Source: Toxorhynchites rutilus septentrionalis
Taxonomy: Eukaryota > Arthropoda > Insecta > Diptera > Culicidae
DNA length: 64,000 bases
Direction of reading: 5' to 3'
Assembly (NCBI RefSeq): GCF_029784135.1
Contig: NC_073746.1
Coordinates: 96,565,015 to 96,629,014, forward strand
In this document: positions 44,982 to 57,877 of the stretch, in pieces
How the letters are laid out: every line of letters starts with the position of its first letter
How positions within the stretch are numbered: position 1 is the first letter of the stretch
Notes under the pieces: model-generated
Database searches by the model: none
The model's input: the letters and a program-made list of their open reading frames with translations, nothing else
What the model was told of the DNA's origin: nothing
Translations under genes and position numbers: made by a program

Positions 44982-46124
44982 AATACAACACGATAAAAAT
45001 ATTTTCTTAAATATCTCGAGAATGGCTGCATTTGGAAGGAGATTGATAATGAGCGTTTTTGTTATCCTACAAAACTGCGAAGTTTCGAAAATTCATAAAA
45101 ATTCGATGTTCCACAAAGTCACAAACTCATTTTCTGAATTTTCTACATAATTTCTATTTTATATGAAAAAAAGAATACATATTTTAGATTATAAAAATTA
45201 AAGTTTTTTTTTGTAAATAAAAAAAGGGTACTAATTTTAATAACTCCTTCTAAGACACTATTTCGTTACGAGTCATATTTTTTGAGATATAGAATATCAA
45301 AGATTTCTCTTACTAAAATCGATACGCACTTTTGAAAAGTTACACTTGAGTCAAAAAATTCCCAATTGCTGTGGAAAACTCATATTCCATCCAACCCAAA
45401 CGGAATACAAACTTTCATTCGGATCAAAAATCCTCATGTTTTGTCATTTGTCGATTTCATTTGGGATTGCACTATTAATCAATTTTTTTGTTCTATAAGT
45501 AAACATAAAAAGGATATTAAAAATAAAAAAGATATTATAGTGCCTTTGCTTTGATTCTAACCAAATAAAGGAATAATTTTCAATAAATGATGAAATGAGT
45601 ACTTCATTTTGCCAGTCAGTGTAGTTTTAACATTAATGTCCTTTTTTTGTTATGATTTAAAGGAAAGGAAAATTCCCTAGGATTTATATGCTATGATATG
45701 GTATGCTATACATTGTTATTCCCTAATCCGTGGATGGTTTCAATTTATAGTAACCCCTTCCTGTATTATTTATTTCGTCATACATCAAATGATTTCACTA
45801 TTCTGCTGAGCGCCTTATGCTATGCAGGTTCACCACGAGTGAGACGCGATGTTGTACGGGAAAGGGTTAATACAAGTGGATCGCCAAATGTGTTGGTAAG
45901 CGCAGAACCCGTGTTTATTTTGTTCTATTCGTCTCTGCCCTTAGATCAATGTTATGGACAGAAAAAAATTGAAATTTTTAAAAACTTTGAACGAAAGTGC
46001 AAAAAAAATCCCATATGTTCTACTACGAAGTGAATATCGCGTTTGCATAATTTAGCTTCGTGTTTCGTTGGTGTGAAGCAGAAATGGCAATGGATTCTCT
46101 GGTTGATTTTTTTTTAAATTAAAG
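44982..46124. other. Gene-free; inverted echo of 41215 sequence
   Basis: 45365-45440 is an inverted copy of 41215-41285. A 111-codon plus-strand frame at 45698-46033 has no recognisable domain and is not supported as a gene. Confidence 0.45.
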
Positions 46125-46361
46125 AAATATGGATAAGACTTTACCTTTCTGTATCAAACATGTATTCAATGTAACGGTGGAACATGTTAAAAAATTGTGT
46201 CTGAAAACAAATTTATATTATAGTGAGAGGCTTTGGTAGAGGTACTAGGAAATTTATAACAAATTTGAATCCACGAACTTTCGTTTAGCAAGGAAACGTG
46301 TTCCAAATAATTCATTAAAACCTCTATTTTGGGCGAGACAAAGTTCGCCGGGTCAGCTAGT
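46125..46361 (+). mobile_element. Helentron-like (HINE) 3' end, solo
   Basis: It ends 'gttcgccgggtcagctagt', the CTAGT-type terminus of Helentron-associated elements. Upstream words ('caatgtaacggtggaacatg', 'aattgtgtctgaaaa', 'tactaggaa') match the 3' regions of the copies ending at 48289 and 62149. The 5' part and tandem array are absent. Confidence 0.6.
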
Positions 46362-48288
46362 CTTTGATAAAAAGGAAACATTGTCTGTGTCATGGCTTTT
46401 CAAATGAAGAGCGCAGTCCAACAGAACATGTTTCTTGGAATGAAATAGAAGCGCAATCCGGCGAAAATATCTGGAATTATCTCGAGAAATGATTCAAGAG
46501 AAAGGAATCGCGTGATAGCATCACAAAATTTGTTCTACACTGACTACATAGATATGAAAATATTTATAAGTCTTTAGCATCGATTGCCAAAAACTCCATC
46601 ACATGATGAAGATTCATTTTCTTATTCTGTATTATAGTGGCTTTGGCGTTGTTCGCTGATATGACATTCATGTAGATTCATTGCAAATAATTACAAAGAA
46701 ATAAATAGTGTTTTCTTCATACTTAAAATACGGTACCAATTAATAAAAGAAAAGAAAAATAAAAAATGGTCGATAATACGATATGGTACCGCCCAAAACG
46801 ATACGTTTGGTCAGCCTAACACTGATCCTTTCCACTAAGTAATCCTTTTTGTCCGAAATAATGTTAGTTAGAAAATAATTGTCTGCTCATATAAATTTAT
46901 ATAACAGTTGACATTGATTCCTTTTCAACTTGATGTTTAGTAGATACATTTACCGGCAACAATTAAAGAATCAATCATAAAATGTCCACAAAAATTTAAT
47001 ACCCCCATCCATGATCGATCGATTGGGCAATTAAAGTGTGTGCACTACAATAAACTCTGCATTCGTTTCTTCTCCTGGACCGTTTCTGATTCGAGGCCCA
47101 TCCCAAAGCGACGCATTCGAATTTTATGCACCATCATTCCTGCACATAACGATACGGTAATGAATAAAAATTTCATGGTGTCACAAAAGTGGAATCGCCT
47201 GCGTTAGTTTTATAACCGTTCAACAATCGATGACAAATGCGAGCCAACGAATCCAACGGAGCCCTCAAACTGCGTGACGCCATAAAAATGTTCGCCGATA
47301 GGGCGATAATTAAATTTACCGAAAAACAAAATCGAATCGCATTCACCATGCCCCAGTCCTGATGTCTCACTGCCCGCGCGATAGTGGCTTCAAAACAGGA
47401 AATTGAACTCCATATTTATGTTTTCGAATTATTAAACTTTCGTGCGTACTTGTTCCAGGCTCATAATTAAATAACCAAAAACCACATAATTTCCAAGGGC
47501 TGTAAAAAAATCGGAAAAAATATAACGCAAGATCATAAAAACAAAAATAAACACATAAAAGTGTCATTCCCCTTCGCGCTTCCCTCTACCGATGGCAAAG
47601 CGATGGTTCGATTTTGTTTCCCCTCTGCCCCTACAGATGCTCGCCTCGGTGAATGACATAATTCCGACCGGATAACCATCCATCCCGAACCGAGAGCTAA
47701 GCGACATAACAAGAGGGAGTATCGGCTCTTGGAGGAAGCGGTCTAACAAAATTACAGAATACAACTTTAATAGGTTGTATCGTTTAGGTTATGATGCTAA
47801 AAGATTTACTGATTAGGATCTCAATTCTCTAGTTTGATGAGCTAAGTGCGAAAACGAGCAGTGATGAGGGGCGCAGCAGCGGAGGTCGAACGAGGTTCCA
47901 GTTAATCACCTCTGGCGATGATTTCGATTGGGCCCGAGCGATTTTGTAGGTTTTGCTCGTGGCGCAGATAGAGAGAGTGAAAAACCGGACCGACAATGGT
48001 TTTCCGACAACTTTTCTAATTAAAATATAAACTACCCTCGGTTGGTGAATTTCATTTTCTTTTATCGTAAAACGACCACCATGAATGAGCTGATAGAGGG
48101 GTGAATACAGTGCAGAGCAGTAAACCGTTTAGATCAGATCATTTTCCTTACTGTGTCAACACGTATGCGTTCATCCAGAGTTCGATGAATAACTCTAGTT
48201 ACGAATCGACAATTTTATATATCTCTGACAAAGTCATCAAAATACTGTTCGAGAAATTCGCACAAACCGCGATTTTGTTTTATTGTCG
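46362..48288. other. Low-repeat region, no recognised gene
   Basis: 47040-48070 is comparatively GC-rich and non-repetitive, as expected of host intergenic or intronic sequence, but no exon with convincing protein similarity was found on either strand. Confidence 0.45.
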
Positions 48289-50804
48289 ACCCGGCAAACT
48301 TCGTCCCGCCCAAAATTTGTGTTTTGTTATCAATACCTTCAAACATTCACGTTTTCTTACTATGAGCAAGTTCATGAGTTCAATCGCAGAACTGTTCATT
48401 GATTGATCTTCTAATCGACCCCGTTGAATTTACATTTTACTATAAAATTCCTAATATAATTCCTATAATAAAACTCATCATTATAATATCAGATTCTTTT
48501 CAGACACAATTCCCGTTCAAGATTTTTCAATGACTTGCAAATAACATGTTTCTCCGTTACATGGAATAAATGTTTTATACAGAAAGTATGATAGAATAAA
48601 GATAGCCCTAAATTGGACAATTCCTTCCTCGAGTTCTGCTCTTATCAACACATCCGGCGATCCTTTTATTTTTTTGTATATATAGAAGAAGATATAGGAG
48701 TGCGTTTAATCACATTAGAATCCATTTCCAGTCTCAAACAAAGATCAATTTCGCTAGCGCAAACATCAAATGGACTAACAGCCCTTGTAACTATGTATTT
48801 GTAGAACATATGGGAATTTAATTTTCCGAATTTTCCCTTTTTTCTTCAGAATTTTCCGAAAATTTTCAATTGTCATGTTTGATTGGAATATTTTTGGTTG
48901 AAATATGTGTAATATTTTTATGGGACTCCCTCTCCATTCCAGAGGAGGGAGGGGTGTCATACCATTATAGAAACATTTCTCATACCCAAAAACCCTCACA
49001 TCCCAAATTGTGCTTGATTAGTTGCAGAAGTTTCGTTTGTTTCGTTTGTGTTTCGTTTGTATGGCAGCCCCCATTGGAGAGGGGAGAGGAGTGTATTCAC
49101 CATAAAAACGTTTCGTGCCCCGTAAAACCTTTACATGCCAAATTGGGCTCCATTTGCTTGATTAGTTTTCGAGTTATGCAGAAATTAGTGTTTCATTTGT
49201 ATGACCACTCACCCTTAGAGAGCGGGAGGATTGTCGAACCATCATAGAAACATTTATTGCACCCTAAAATCTCCATATGCCTAATTTGGTTCCATTTGCT
49301 TCATTATTTCTTGAGTCATGCAGAAATTTGTGTTTCATTTCTATGGCAGCCCCCCTCAGAGAGGAGGGAGGAGTATCTATTCACCATGGAAACGTTTCGT
49401 GTCCCCTAAAACATTCGCATGACAAATTTTGGCTTCATTTGCTTCATTAGTTTTCGAATTATGCAGAAATTTGTCTTTTATTTGTATGGCAGTTCCCCCT
49501 TACAGCGGGGGTGGAGTGTCTTGCCACCGTAAGAACATTTATTGCACCCTAAAACCTCCACATGCCAAATTTCGTTTCATTTGCTTGATTAATTCTCGAG
49601 TAATGCAGAAATTTGTGTCTCATTTGTATCGCAGGCCCCCCTTAGAGAGGATGGTGGAGAGTCTAACCACCATAGAATCATTTATTGCATCCAAAAACCT
49701 CTATATTTCAAATTTCGTTTCATTTTCTTGATCAATTCTCAAGTATGGAAGCAAAACACCCCCCCCCCCCCGCAGCTTAGAGAGCGGGAGGAGTGTCTAA
49801 CTACCATAGACACATTTATTGCACCCTAAATCCTCCACATGCCAAATTTGGTTTCGTTTGCACGATTAATTCCTGAGTAATGCAGAAATTAGTGTTTCAT
49901 TTGTATGACCACTCACCCTTAGAGAGCGGGAGGATTGTCGAACCATCATAGAAACATTTATTGCACCCTAAAATCTCCATATACCTAATTTGGTTCCATT
50001 TGCTTGATTAATTCTCGAGTAATTCAGAAATTTGAGTTTCATTTGTATGACAGCCCCCCTCTTAGGGGGGGGGGAGGAGTATCTCACCACCGCAAAAACA
50101 TTGATTGCACCCTAAGATCTCCATATGCCAAATTTTATTTCATTTGCTTGATTAATTCTAGACTAATGCAGAAATTTGTGTCTCATTTGTATGGCAGCCC
50201 CCCTTAGAGAGGGGGGAGGAGTATCTTACCACCGTAAAAACATTTGTTGCACGCTAAAATCTCCACATGCCAAATTTCATTTCATTTGCTTGATTAATTC
50301 TCGAGTAATGCAGAAATTTGTGTCTCATTTGTATGGCAGGCCCCCCCTTAGAGAGGATGGTGGAGAGTCTAACCACCATAGAATCATTTATTGCATCCTA
50401 AAACCTCTATATTTCAAATTTCGTTTCATTTTCTTGATCAATTCTCAAGTCATGCAGAAGTTTGTGTTTCATTTGTATGGAAGCAAAACACCCCCCCCCC
50501 AGCACCTTAGAGAGCGGGAGGAGTGTCTAACTACCATAGACACATTTATTGCACCCTAAATCCTCCACATGCCAAATTTGGTTTCGTTTGCTCGATTAAT
50601 TCCTGAGTAATGCAGAAATTTGTGTTTCATTTGTATGGCAGCCCCCCCTTAGAGAGGGGAGAGGGGTCTCGAACTATCATAAAGACTTTCCTCAACTCCG
50701 AAAACCCCTACATACCAATGTTCATGTCGATCGGTTCAGTAGTTTCCGAGTCCATAAGAAACAGACAGACAGACAGACATCACTCCATTTTTATATATAT
50801 AGAT
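48289..50804 (-). mobile_element. Helentron-like non-autonomous element (HINE) with tandem array
   Basis: Read on the minus strand, the 5' end 'tctatatatataaaaatgga' is followed by a TCTG tetranucleotide run and 'gaaactactgaaccgatcg'. Then come about 12 tandem units (50690 down to 48890), then a unique 3' region ending 'gggcgggacgaagtttgccg' and 'ggt'. TCTATATATATA starts, a microsatellite and a central tandem array are the known layout of Helentron-derived HINE/Lep1 elements; the exact family is inferred. No Rep-helicase coding sequence is present. Confidence 0.65.
48890..50690. repeat. About 141-bp tandem array with 705-bp higher-order repeat
   Basis: About 12 units recur every 140-148 bp, each with 'catttgtatggcagcccccc', 'ttagagag', 'aaacatttattgcaccctaa' and 'catgccaaattt'. 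The units at 49195, 49337, 49480, 49620 and 49740 are paralogous, in order, to those at 49898, 50040, 50188, 50325 and 50470: an offset of about 705 bp. Because 141 is a multiple of three, long but meaningless frames (RVMQKFVSHLYG repeats) stay open. Confidence 0.85.
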
Positions 50805-51589
50805 AATTTGGTGTCCGTACGTCACAATTTACATTGAGCACAGTCAAAAAAGTTATGGAAATAAATGGAAAAACTGGATATATTATATAATTAGCTGTCC
50901 GTATGTCACAATTTCGATCAAGAACTCATCATCCGTTCTATGGGATGGGATTAATCGTTTGTGGCTTGCACTCACGATAAACCTTGAGTAGTAGAAGTAA
51001 TGCTCCGGGAGTGCATACAGTGGGGATTCCTCTTTCATATTGCTTTTTTGAGATCTTGGTAGCTCACCGTTCCAAGTATTCTCTCTGTGTACATATGAAG
51101 GATAAAAGAGCATCGCCTGCTGGGGGTGATTTAAAAACATCCGACTAGAGGGATATACCTATTCTTTGATCGTTGAATGTGATTTTTTACCATCACTGAT
51201 AGCGGTATATCAACAGAAGTAACAAATAGAAGGGTTGGTTCAAGTTTCCCTTGAAAAAGCTGGAATATATATTTTAATTTTTTCTAAACTTTTTTATATT
51301 GTCAATAAAAATTAGGATATACAATGACAGTGACAGTATTAGCATTGGTACCGTAAACCGCGAGAAATTGATCACTAATTTCAGAAAAATATGAATATTT
51401 CCGATTTTTCTTTTTTTGGTAGATTTATACCCAATTATTTGTAAAATCAGTACTGGTGCTAAGGTCACAAAACGTTATGGTATGTTTTGTTCAAAAATCC
51501 TTAAGCGTTAATTTGGAAAATTTTTTAGCGGAAAACTTTAAAATGTAACTTCGGGGTGAAATTGATCAATCTATATTTTTCAGGATTTT
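50805..51589. other. Gene-free spacer
   Basis: No gene or repeat family was recognised, apart from a word 'ccgtacgtcacaattt' at 50814 repeated as 'ccgtatgtcacaattt' at 50898. Confidence 0.45.
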
Positions 51590-52199
51590 CTTCCTCAGGC
51601 ACATTGATTTAGAAGTCCATGTCAGGGAAACACAGCTCGGTGGGAACAAAAATACCACCGACTTGCATGTATATTTGCAAAGCGAATTTCCACAGGTACA
51701 TCGATTTTGAAGTCTGTGTTGGGGAAATCGTAAATCGGGCCAATCAAAACTTGGCAGTTAGGGCTCTTTGATAACGCTTGACAATTTACAATTATTCAAT
51801 TGTTCATCTCATGGAAAGTAACATTTTATTAATTATGATGAACGCCTAGAAATATTTCCTATCAATTGATGCAAACATCTTTCCGATCTGTTAAGAAATG
51901 TTCGAGTTATAAGCATTCGAAATACGGGTAGGGTTAGCACACAAATCGGCAGAACAAATGTATGGGAAAAAAGGAAGTTTTTCCAGTAATCATGAATTGA
52001 TACCGTTTAGAGAGTAGTGAATTGTAATGTATACCATATCAAACAAATCTTAGAGAATTACCGATTCAATTGGTATGCAAATCATGAGAGTTTGTTCACA
52101 GTGAAAATAGTTACTAACGTTAACTTTATTTCATAAAAACGTGACCTGTTTTCTGATTTGGCACCCTTCCTGAAAGACGTAGTTCTACGTCAAAAAATC
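51590..52199 (-). mobile_element. Chimeric GACGTAG-family copy 8
   Basis: The minus-strand 5' end at 52197 (TTGACGTAGAACTACGTC) and the following 270 bp match the copy 6 subtype ('gcaccctt', 'aaaacgtgacctgttttctg' inverted). At about 51927 it switches to the copy 2/3 type ('aagaaatgttcgagttataa', 'atcaattgatgcaaacatct' and two 95-bp units). The 3' hairpin is missing. Confidence 0.6.
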
Positions 52200-52224
52200 T
52201 AATTTTTTTTTATTAAAACCAGTC

Positions 52225-52480
52225 CCCGAATCATTTTCGCACATTTTAATAAGAACTGAAGCTCCCAGCTACTACGCGTCCAATCGATGAAATAAATGGT
52301 ATTGGGATAGTACCAAGTCTGGTGAATAAGTCGCATACTTGGTGTGACGGAACATTATCGCAAAGAAAAATCGCTTTTCTAATATTCCAGTCGTTTTCGG
52401 AACAAAGCACGGTTCAATTCAATTAATTATTCTCGGTAACGTTCACTGTTAACGATCTTCGCCCAATAGAGTATGAAAAG
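52225..52480 (-). pseudogene. mariner transposase relic
   Basis: On the minus strand a FLCDNVPSHQV-like stretch and, in another frame, ATYSPDLVLSQYHLFHRLDA correspond to the second and third catalytic motifs of mariner transposases (normally QDNARPH and YSPDLAPSDYHLF). The third Asp is replaced (SQ for SD). There are many stops. It is an old relic of a different lineage from the 15995 mariner. Confidence 0.6.
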
Positions 52481-52628
52481 CTCTAATTTCGTGAAAAATC
52501 AACGCATTACATTTGTGAATTTACACAATTTTTTTCTAACCAACTCAATAGTAAATCAAATTAACCTTATCAACAAATTTTAATTTGATTCCTCGAACGT
52601 TTCTGTAGGACCTTTCCACACAGAGATA

Positions 52629-53566
52629 AGGTAAATGATTTCGGTTTGTCTAGTCGAAAATACGATCATGGTTTGTCCACTTTTTTGAATGCTCCAATTC
52701 AGCACACCTTTGTCAAATCAGGTATTGGAATGTTTCAAAACATATAAATAAAATTGTCTTTGTCATGATTAAAGTAGTTTTATAGTATATTTTTACGGAA
52801 TCACATGTTTTCAAGGATTATAAACAATATCCATTGGTGTCAATGCGCCCCTCATTCGAGCTAACTTTTAATCGATCACCAGATGATTATTTCGCACGTA
52901 GTCAGACCTTTTCTGTATTATAACACTTACACATAATGTAAACATCATTTTTGCATACCATTTGTATCAGATTTACATAACTAAACCATTAAATTAACGC
53001 ATTTTGCTGAACTCAATTCTGATCATGAGTTGTCCAATTCAATAATGTTGTTTTGTCCACATGATATCTATGGCAACCGCTTGGCGCGCTGAAAATTGTT
53101 TATTGCGTCCTTCGCGCATAGCAGAAATTACGTTTCTCTATGTTTAGTGTCTTGAGGTGACTTGAAGTGACTTTTAAAATGCCCAAGAAAATGCAATATT
53201 CTGAAGAAAGCCTAAATTATGAATGGATCAATATGATGACAGTAAACTCAAGCAATGATAAATGCAACATCTACATGAGAATTCGAATGTTTTCATTCAA
53301 AAATGGTGATTTCTAAAGCCGGACAAACCATAATATTTTTTTGGACAAACCATGATCATAATTCTTCTTTGAGAAAAATCGTTAAAATAACATAAAAATT
53401 TGAATAATTTCAACGCCTTATGGTAGTATAAGCAACTAGAGACTTGGGGCTTTTCAAAAAACCCAAACTCGTATCGATTATATGTGATTTTCATGACGAA
53501 AATTCGATTTGCATTTACTAGTTGCGTAAAAACATCCCAAATCGGACAAACCAAGATCATTTACCC
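52629..53566. mobile_element. pogo-like non-autonomous element, copy B
   Basis: The ends AGGTAAATGATTTCGGTTTG and (reversed) GGGTAAATGATCTTGGTTTG are flanked by TA (52627-52628, 53567-53568). It is co-linear with copy A (1146-2354) but lacks about 250 bp. An ATG at about 53179 opens MPKKMQYSEESLNYEWIN, the same transposase-like start as copy A. Confidence 0.78.
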
Positions 53567-53568
53567 TA

Positions 53569-56289
53569 TTTTTTTTTTGAATGAAAAATTACACCTTTAT
53601 TTTTAATGATGAATAATTTAGTTAACAATGATCGCACCGCATACCGAAAGGTTGTTTTGAATACTCCAATATATTATGTACAAGGTTAATTTGTTGTTTT
53701 GATAAAAAAAACTTTTTTGGCAACGATTTTAAAACGTGCCAAAAACTGGATTTATAGTGTTTAAGAAAATCCTCTGTAATTTTGTGAATATTGCTGTGAG
53801 TTTTAATGTTAGCAGAAAAATGTTAAACCTAGTGTATCCTCAAAACCCTTGTGAACCTTGCATATTGATTCAAATTTTGGAGTGAGTTAGAGGACCACTT
53901 CATCGCAAATTGTTCCAGAAGTACAAAATGTTAAGCGTACTCTCAGAATGAACGATTTGTAAATTTCGTTTACATGAATTTGTGGGTGAGGAGAGTTGTA
54001 TATGTGTAAGTATCATCTTTCTTTGCAATCTTTGCAATTTTATTTATTACACTGTACAATTTCGCTGTTTATCCAACTATTGAACGTAGTTGGAAAAACG
54101 GAATAATGAACACGTGGTTTCAAGTATAAAATTCTTATGAGTCAATAAATTGATAGTCTAATCTTTTCGATTATGTAAGCATTGTAAACTATGGATTGGT
54201 TCTAAAAGTAGTTGCCATAGTGAAGCTCATGTGATATCTAAATAACGATGACGATGGTTCGCTCAAAATCTTCTGCCTTTTCCGATAAACTGACAATCAA
54301 TTTCGCAAATGACTCAATAAACCGAACTGCAGTCAATAAATAACACAGTTCAGCTTATCAAATCAGCACACGATCCCACCATTGTGCGACCCTCATCGGC
54401 AGACATCGCCAGTGGACACGTGTCGCTATTAAAAGTAAGAGCCCGAAATCAATTCATCCAGATATACGCTCCTCATCCTTCCGTTTCCATCCTTCGGCGA
54501 ACAAAACAACCCCTATAATGCACGTTCCGGGAATGCCGCCGCATTCGATCCATTGCGTATAAATAAACATATCGAATTTCATTCACTAATGCATCGGGTT
54601 TTTCGAGAGTGAGACAAAAAAAAACGCTGAACCCTTGACAAAACAAGACATCATAATGACGCGGGATGCAGGCTCGATGGGTGGCCGACTCTTTCCACCT
54701 CCGACCCTGTATGACTGATGATGACGAAGACAATGCTGACAGGATCCGGAAGCCGTACATGACAGCTTGGGGATTTCTGGCGAGAGTTGTCAATTTGTTA
54801 CAGTTGTGCTTACAGCTTTCTGCCGAGTCACAATTAATAAAGAACGATGATTATCCTTCGCGGCATCTTTGCAACGCTAATAAGCAGGGCGAAGAAGAAG
54901 AAAAAAATCGACTCTGATTCAAACCTGGCCAAATTTCACAACCTAGGAACATAATTAAGATGAAAGGAAAACTAAAATGGTGGGGCGTTTCTCGAGCGGC
55001 AAAATGTTTACCCAAGGAACGCGCTATGGAAAACAGCTTAATTTTTGTCGTTTACTTTCTCGTTTACCGTCCATCCGTGCTTTCCTGTGCCCAACGGTGG
55101 CGGGGGTGGGTCAGTTATCGTTCATTTTTGTGCTGACTTACTGACGAGGGTTGCTGTTTGGTTATGTAAATTGGGTGAGGAAAATTTATGGGAAAATTAA
55201 ATCGAAATAAATATTTATCTACTCAATTTAACTGAATTGTTCGCTTCTCATCCGGCGAAGGGGTCTCCGAAACGGTGGAACTCACACTGGGCATCAGGAC
55301 TTTTAGGAAAATTATTTTTGTTCTGTGTTGTTCACTAGAAATTAGAAATAATGTACATTTACTCTGATTAGACTGCAGCAACACACACCAGAGAGGGACA
55401 GATTGAAAATGATGATGTGCAAGTTTGGCATCGTTTTTAGTTTAGATAAAAAAAAAACTAAATAATCGCAATCACAAAGTTCGTCTGTCTGTCGTTCAAA
55501 TATTGTAACTCCTCTTCACAAACTTTTTTTCTACATTGCTCAGCGCCGCAACCGATTGTGCTGTCTCCATTCAGCGGTAGCAATCTCCAATCAAGTCTGT
55601 CAGACCCTAAGGATCAGTCAGTCAATGGAGTCACCAATAGCGCTGCGGATGATCCACCTGGACCATTTTTGCATGGTGCAACATCTGGATAAAGAGCGCA
55701 ACACTGAAATTTCTCCAAAGGGACCATTTCATCACACAGATGTCGTTCTCCTTCATTGCCATCAAGCCACTGGATGAGGGCTTCATCAAACGGCTATTTG
55801 AATGGCAGGCAGCATCCGGGCCGACACACTAATGGGGTGGAGGGGGGATGGCGGCACCGGTGTATAGACTGGGATATCAACAATAAACATAATCATTCAT
55901 CTTTCGCTGCAGACAGTCACAATCAGTTAGCGTTGCAGTGGTGAGAGGTGGCGCAGGAAAGGGGAAGTTTTGTAATAGGAATCATAATAACCGAACTGAT
56001 TACTCGCCAGGGGAATATTTATCTAGCTATTATGTGGTACAGTCCTTGGAGCATGATTCCCCTCCACTCAGCTATATATGCTGATGCGCTTCCTTCTGAA
56101 GCGGGTTTCTGGGAGCGGTGTTGATGATGACATCCATGTGGTCATATGTGGCACACTGCTCGATGTCTGACGAATATACCACGTGCTCTTTGAGATACGG
56201 ACGATGCAGAGGTATAGTGACGGAAATTGTTACTGGTTGTCCCCCGGAACAGTGTGACGATTATCGGAGGAATTTCAAATGTGGCACTT
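53569..56289. other. Low-repeat region, no firm gene
   Basis: 54250-56280 is mostly unique and moderately GC-rich. One exon-like segment is described at 55544. Other frames here have no recognisable domain. Confidence 0.45.
55544..55692 (+). CDS. Possible exon, unidentified
   Basis: A pyrimidine-rich acceptor (ttttttctacattgctcag) ends at 55543. In the frame entered with two bases (CG), the sequence reads PQPIVLSPFSGSNLQSS, then LSDPKDQSVNGVTNSAADDP and PGPFLHGATSG before TAA at 55690-55692. Composition is Ser/Pro-rich, like a disordered tail. In a shifted frame downstream, FITQMSFSFIAIKPLDEGFI is also protein-like. No family was recognised and no donor or upstream exon was found, so this is a hypothesis only. 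Confidence 0.25.
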
Positions 56290-57092
56290 TTGACGTGGGA
56301 CTACGTCTAACCGGAGTATATGGGGGGTAAAATGAAAAACCTAAACACAGAACATGCAGGAAAAAATGAAAGATTCTGAATGCTAATAACTCGAACATTT
56401 CTTACTGGATCGGAAAGCAAACTAGAATATGCTTCCTTAACACGGTCTTCCGGGGGTACTTCTGCACTCGTATGTTTTTTTTTTGCACTCCGAAAAGTGT
56501 TTTCCTAACACGGATTACAAAAGCGGGTACGAATACCACGCTTTGGCTCGGTTATTCAAGCTTGAATTGAAGGATATGCCTTCATATCTTCTGCTCTCTG
56601 AATTAATACGTATACCATTTGATGATTAGGCAAGATGTTGATAACCAATAGCTGCGATGACGCCTATTGATTAAACAATATGCGTTCGACGTACATGTCA
56701 AAATCGAAACTGAGTGCCTGGAGTTCATCAAATCAAGCAAATTCGCGATTCGAGAAGTACATACACTTGAGAGATGCAAACATCAGAAGGAAACGTAAAA
56801 TAAAATAATCATTTGATAATTCTTCCGTTCACATATTTTGTCCTCGGCATCATACGAAATGTAAAAGGACTCACTAAATTTACTTGTAACGAAGAACATA
56901 ATCTATCACAACGCATGAATTTACCTTATATATAATTGTTCAATCTTTTTACTCACAAAGCAAATATATTGAATTCAATTGAATTCGGGAATTGTTTCAT
57001 TCAACCAAAAATTTAATTAATGCAAACAAATGATTGCTACGCTAAGGTAGTCCCACGTCAACCTTTCGGTTATATCATAGATGTAACCCACT
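56290..57092 (+). mobile_element. GACGTAG-family element, copy 5
   Basis: The 5' end at 56290 is TTGACGTGGGACTACGTC, followed by TAACCGGAGTATATGGGGGG as in copies 2 and 3. The 3' end holds GGTAGTCCCACGTCAACC and the hairpin GGTTATATC-ata-GATGTAACC at 57068-57088. Only about one degenerate 95-bp unit remains inside (56430-56530). Confidence 0.7.
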
Positions 57093-57549
57093 CATTTTTC
57101 ACCAGGGATTGCAGGTGATTTTCGCTGTGAGACTTTTAGAAAAATTAATCGTTTGGAAATGTTTTCGCAATCACCCATTTTAGAAGTAATGGCAATATTT
57201 TAGTACTCACCCCTCTACTATTGAATTCACTGCTCAAAATACCATAAAAAATCAATGCAGAAACTTCAAAAATATGATCAAAAATATGCGACACGAGAAA
57301 TTATACTAGTGCCTGGCCTCATATAGCTATTGCGCTTTAAACTATGTTTCAAATGTGGGATGGGAGGTTTATGTCTCGTTCGTCTTTTATCGTGTACCTT
57401 ACCACGTGATCCACAAGTTACGTAACGCTAAAACTCCGGAATCGTAGCTCGTATACTTATAGACGGTGCGTGTCTCTGTAATATTGCTATTGTGTAATTT
57501 TAGGCGTTATTGTTATTCTTTTTTTTTTCTTTAACTTCATTCAGTTCAA
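57093..57549. other. Gene-free spacer
   Basis: No gene or repeat recognised. Confidence 0.4.
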
Positions 57550-57759
57550 ACTCTTTGCGGTCGTTTGTCTGCTCTCAGCCACCACAGCTAGGAATTATAC
57601 TGATTACTTTATTCAATCATGAAACAGTTTACACTTTTTCTTAATAAATTTTAATGTCTAGTTAACATGTTCATGAATCAATACAGAGATCCTATGAATA
57701 AATAATAGGTAACGATACTCGGCATAAACAAAAAGGAAATTAATTCCGACCGCAAAGGG
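57550..57759. mobile_element. piggyBac-like MITE, copy B
   Basis: It is the reverse complement of copy A (2877-3107). The left end has CTCTTTGCGGTCGTTTGTCT; the right end is CGACCGCAAAGGG. The right-hand target TTAA is displaced to 61727-61730 because a LINE inserted exactly across this end and duplicated it. Confidence 0.65.
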
Positions 57760-57877
57760 TTTTTTTTTCCAAAATATATATTTTTATCAAAGCTCATATG
57801 GCGTTAGCCTGACGGGGCCGGAATTCAATATTTTGACAGTTTTTCTTATTATCTATGTTAGTAATATGTAACCGATT

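Noticed and set aside
50700..50804. 3' tail of an RTE-type LINE, because of the ACAGACAGAC run and terminal TATATATAG
   Set aside because: No reverse transcriptase was found upstream. The opposite-strand reading gives TCTATATATATA at a 5' end and a CTAGT-type 3' end in sister copies, which fits a Helentron-like element better.
48870..50837. Several overlapping plus-strand open frames with recurring RVMQKFVSHLYG peptides
   Set aside because: They lie in the 141-bp tandem array. A period divisible by three keeps a frame open without selection, and the element's own orientation is the opposite strand.
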